NCBI GenBank assembly: GCA_024636345.1
Contig: JAGXHG010000029.1
Span: 1 to 54,158, forward strand
Direction: 5' to 3'
Length of the DNA: 54,158 nucleotides
Source of the DNA: Desulfobulbaceae bacterium
GTDB lineage: Bacteria > Desulfobacterota > Desulfobulbia > Desulfobulbales > Desulfocapsaceae
Numbering within the stretch: the first letter of the stretch is position 1; every line of letters begins with the position of its first letter. The notes beneath the pieces were generated by a model. That model searched no databases. It was not told where the DNA came from and was given only the letters and a program-made list of their open reading frames with translations. A program made the position numbers and the translations under genes. Below are positions 52,692 to 54,158 of the stretch, piece by piece.

Positions 52692-53461
52692 TTTCTGCCC
52701 CGGCGTTTGATGATATAGCCAAGGGTGGCCCCGCATACTGAGGCGATGATAATATAGGAGTCGCCAGGGATGAGCAGATAGCAGGTAACACTGATCAGTC
52801 CGGCCAGCAGTCCTGTCAGGATGAAGATCCGGTTCTGCAGTTGAAAGGTCAGGAGGCTGATAAACATCCCGGTCATGGCATAGTCCATGCCGAGTGCCCC
52901 TTGAGGTATCAGCTGGCCGACCAGAGCGCCGCATGTGGTGGCGGCAACCCAGGCGCTGTTGGACAGGTGATTGACGGCGAGTGCCTGCCAGCGGTTCCAC
53001 TCTCCAGTACGGAACCGGGTCATGTTGACCGCAAAGCTCTCATCGGTGATGCCATAAGCAAACAGGGAGAGGAACCAGCGGTTGACTTCTTGCAGGTAAA
53101 CTGCCAGGGTTGAACTCATCAGGGTGTGGCGCAGATTGACAATGAGTGTAGTGAGGATAATAGAGACGGGCGAGGCCCCTGCGGCCAGCATGGAGATGGC
53201 GATGAATTGGGCACTGCCGGCAAATACCAGGATAGACATGAGTCCAACGGCCCAGAAGGGCAGGCCAGCCTGTTGAGCCAGCGTTCCACAGGCGAGACCA
53301 ACCGGGAGATAGCCAAGGCAGATGGGCCAGGCGGCAGCCGCTCCCTTGCGGAACCAGTGTTGAGGTCTGCTGTTATCCTGAACGGGTTGCTCCTGATGAC
53401 TGCCCTGCTGCATGACGACAAGAAGTTGATTGGTTTGAGTTTTATTTGTTATGGCTTGCAT
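52688..53461 (-). CDS. azlC: AzlC family branched-chain amino acid exporter large subunit
   Basis: 257 residues with AzlC signatures: GYLPVGLACGTLAQQAGLPFWAVGL, MSILVFAGSAQFIAISMLAAG and LRHTLMSSTL. About seven membrane segments. Start at 53461 or 53413; neither has a clear Shine-Dalgarno. A small inverted repeat (TCCACT / AGTGGA, 53461-53479) covers the start region and could affect translation. Works with AzlD. Confidence 0.87.
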   Translation of the reverse strand: MQAITNKTQTNQLLVVMQQGSHQEQPVQDNSRPQHWFRKGAAAAWPICLGYLPVGLACGTLAQQAGLPFWAVGLMSILVFAGSAQFIAISMLAAGASPVSIILTTLIVNLRHTLMSSTLAVYLQEVNRWFLSLFAYGITDESFAVNMTRFRTGEWNRWQALAVNHLSNSAWVAATTCGALVGQLIPQGALGMDYAMTGMFISLLTFQLQNRIFILTGLLAGLISVTCYLLIPGDSYIIIASVCGATLGYIIKRRGRK

Positions 53462-53569
53462 CCACTATATTTGAGTGGACTGGGCCTGTCAATTGGGTAA
53501 TAATATCGTCAATGTTATTGGTTTCATAAAAAAGATATATTTCAAGAATTGTTGCCTACAGGAGAAAAA

Positions 53570-54158
53570 ATGTCTGCATTGAACCTTAAACCACTTTCCG
53601 GATTCAAGCCGTTTCCGGGACCGGTGGTCACAGTGATCATGGATGGAGTTGGAATCGGCCCTGAGACTGAGAGCAACGGTGTCTATATGGCTTATACTCC
53701 GGTACTGGATGAGCTTATGCAGGGTGATCTTGTAACCCGACTAAAGGCGCATGGCACGGCGGTGGGCTTGCCATCTGATGGTGATATGGGTAACTCCGAG
53801 GTAGGACATAATGCCCTGGGAGCGGGCCGGGTTTTCGCGCAGGGGGCAAAGCTGGTGGGTGAGGCATTGAAGAGTGGCGCGGCCTTTACCAGCAAGGCCT
53901 GGCAGGAGGTTCTCGGGCGGACGTCAACAGGAGGAACCCTCCATCTGATTGGCCTGATCTCGGACGGCAATGTGCACAGCCATGTGGATTATCTCTATGC
54001 CTTGCTGGATCAATGTGTCCGGGATCATATTCTGCGGGTCAGGGTCCATGGTCTGATTGATGGCCGTGATGTGGGGCCCAGAAGTGCGCTGGATTACTTT
54101 GCGCCTCTAGAGCAGAGACTGCGGGGTCTGTCGGTGGATGGCCGGGACTACCGTGTTG
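53570..54158 (+). CDS. gpmI: 2,3-bisphosphoglycerate-independent phosphoglycerate mutase (5' part)
   Basis: The first 196 codons are in the window; the frame is still open at the edge. VTVIMDGVGIGP at the start and MGNSEVGHNALGAGRV with the catalytic Ser are unmistakable for the alkaline-phosphatase-type mutase. DGNVHSHVDYLYALL and HGLIDGRDVGPRSAL also match. It interconverts 3- and 2-phosphoglycerate in glycolysis/gluconeogenesis with bound Mn2+. The ATG has GGAG six bases upstream. Confidence 0.95.
   Translation, partial: MSALNLKPLSGFKPFPGPVVTVIMDGVGIGPETESNGVYMAYTPVLDELMQGDLVTRLKAHGTAVGLPSDGDMGNSEVGHNALGAGRVFAQGAKLVGEALKSGAAFTSKAWQEVLGRTSTGGTLHLIGLISDGNVHSHVDYLYALLDQCVRDHILRVRVHGLIDGRDVGPRSALDYFAPLEQRLRGLSVDGRDYRV

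Noticed and set aside
52692..53000. Upstream extension of the azlD frame to 212 residues
   Set aside because: The extra 103 residues lie within azlC in another frame, are Arg/His/Pro-rich and not protein-like; AzlD normally has about 100-110 residues.
1..54158. tRNA, rRNA or other standard RNA genes
   Set aside because: No T-loop-like GGTTCGAATCC with matching acceptor stem and no rRNA-like stretches were found by reading the intergenic regions; a covariance-model scan was not possible here.

Overview
This window is chromosomal DNA of moderate G+C content. It most likely comes from an anaerobic, respiring Gram-negative bacterium of the Desulfobacterota, with Desulfobulbales-type relatives as the best guess. 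That placement is an inference from gene content: multihaem c-type cytochromes, a Tat-exported DUF362 protein paired with a NapH/NapG-like polyferredoxin, TonB-dependent and RND outer-membrane systems, a radical SAM/SPASM peptide maturase of the kind I associate with Geobacter-like bacteria, and many PAS, GGDEF and PilZ signalling proteins. I found no rRNA, tRNA or CRISPR array.

Layout. 1-134 is the tail of an IS30-type transposase. 569-5470 is a SiaABCD-type phospho-switch (Cache-HAMP-PP2C phosphatase, kinase, SiaC, GGDEF cyclase) with a periplasmic binding lipoprotein gene between siaA and siaB. 6146-9919 (minus) encodes a 21-haem tandem-repeat cytochrome and an outer-membrane TPR/beta-barrel protein, a likely porin-cytochrome pair. 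10469-10716 is a decayed transposase and 10959-11999 is a tetrahaem cytochrome with an Ig-like domain. 12467-14089 holds a frameshifted DUF504 gene and an MFS transporter. 14473-18442 holds ywbE and sbcDC. 18443-20705 is gene-poor and contains a duplicated promoter, a small unknown gene and a broken tyrosine recombinase. 20706-24619 is a hybrid histidine kinase followed by a pseudogenised Cache-GGDEF protein. 24620-30915 contains a MITE-like element, a TetR gene with its lipoprotein neighbour, the DUF362/polyferredoxin operon, a Zn-ribbon PilZ protein, a 147-bp palindromic element and pssA.

31118-38705 is the most interesting part. A minus-strand cassette encodes a TonB-dependent receptor, then a 42-residue Cys-containing peptide with a near-perfect ribosome binding site that ORF callers would miss, then a radical SAM/SPASM maturase. 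Diverging from it is a three-gene plus-strand operon with overlapping stop/start codons: a PF04392-type binding protein, a histidine kinase and a response regulator. I read this as a candidate RiPP production, uptake and sensing circuit.

39105-44371 is a TetR-controlled RND/MMPL export operon with LolA-like and DUF1302-like partners and a perfect palindromic operator. 44408-54158 is mostly housekeeping: topB, a DnaQ-like exonuclease, a lone radical SAM enzyme, a DUF6178 protein, a GNAT acetyltransferase, a CvfB-like RNA-binding protein, rsmE, azlCD and the 5' part of gpmI. Several small dispersed repeats occur in the intergenic DNA: two promoter duplications, REP-like hairpins and two MITE-like palindromes.
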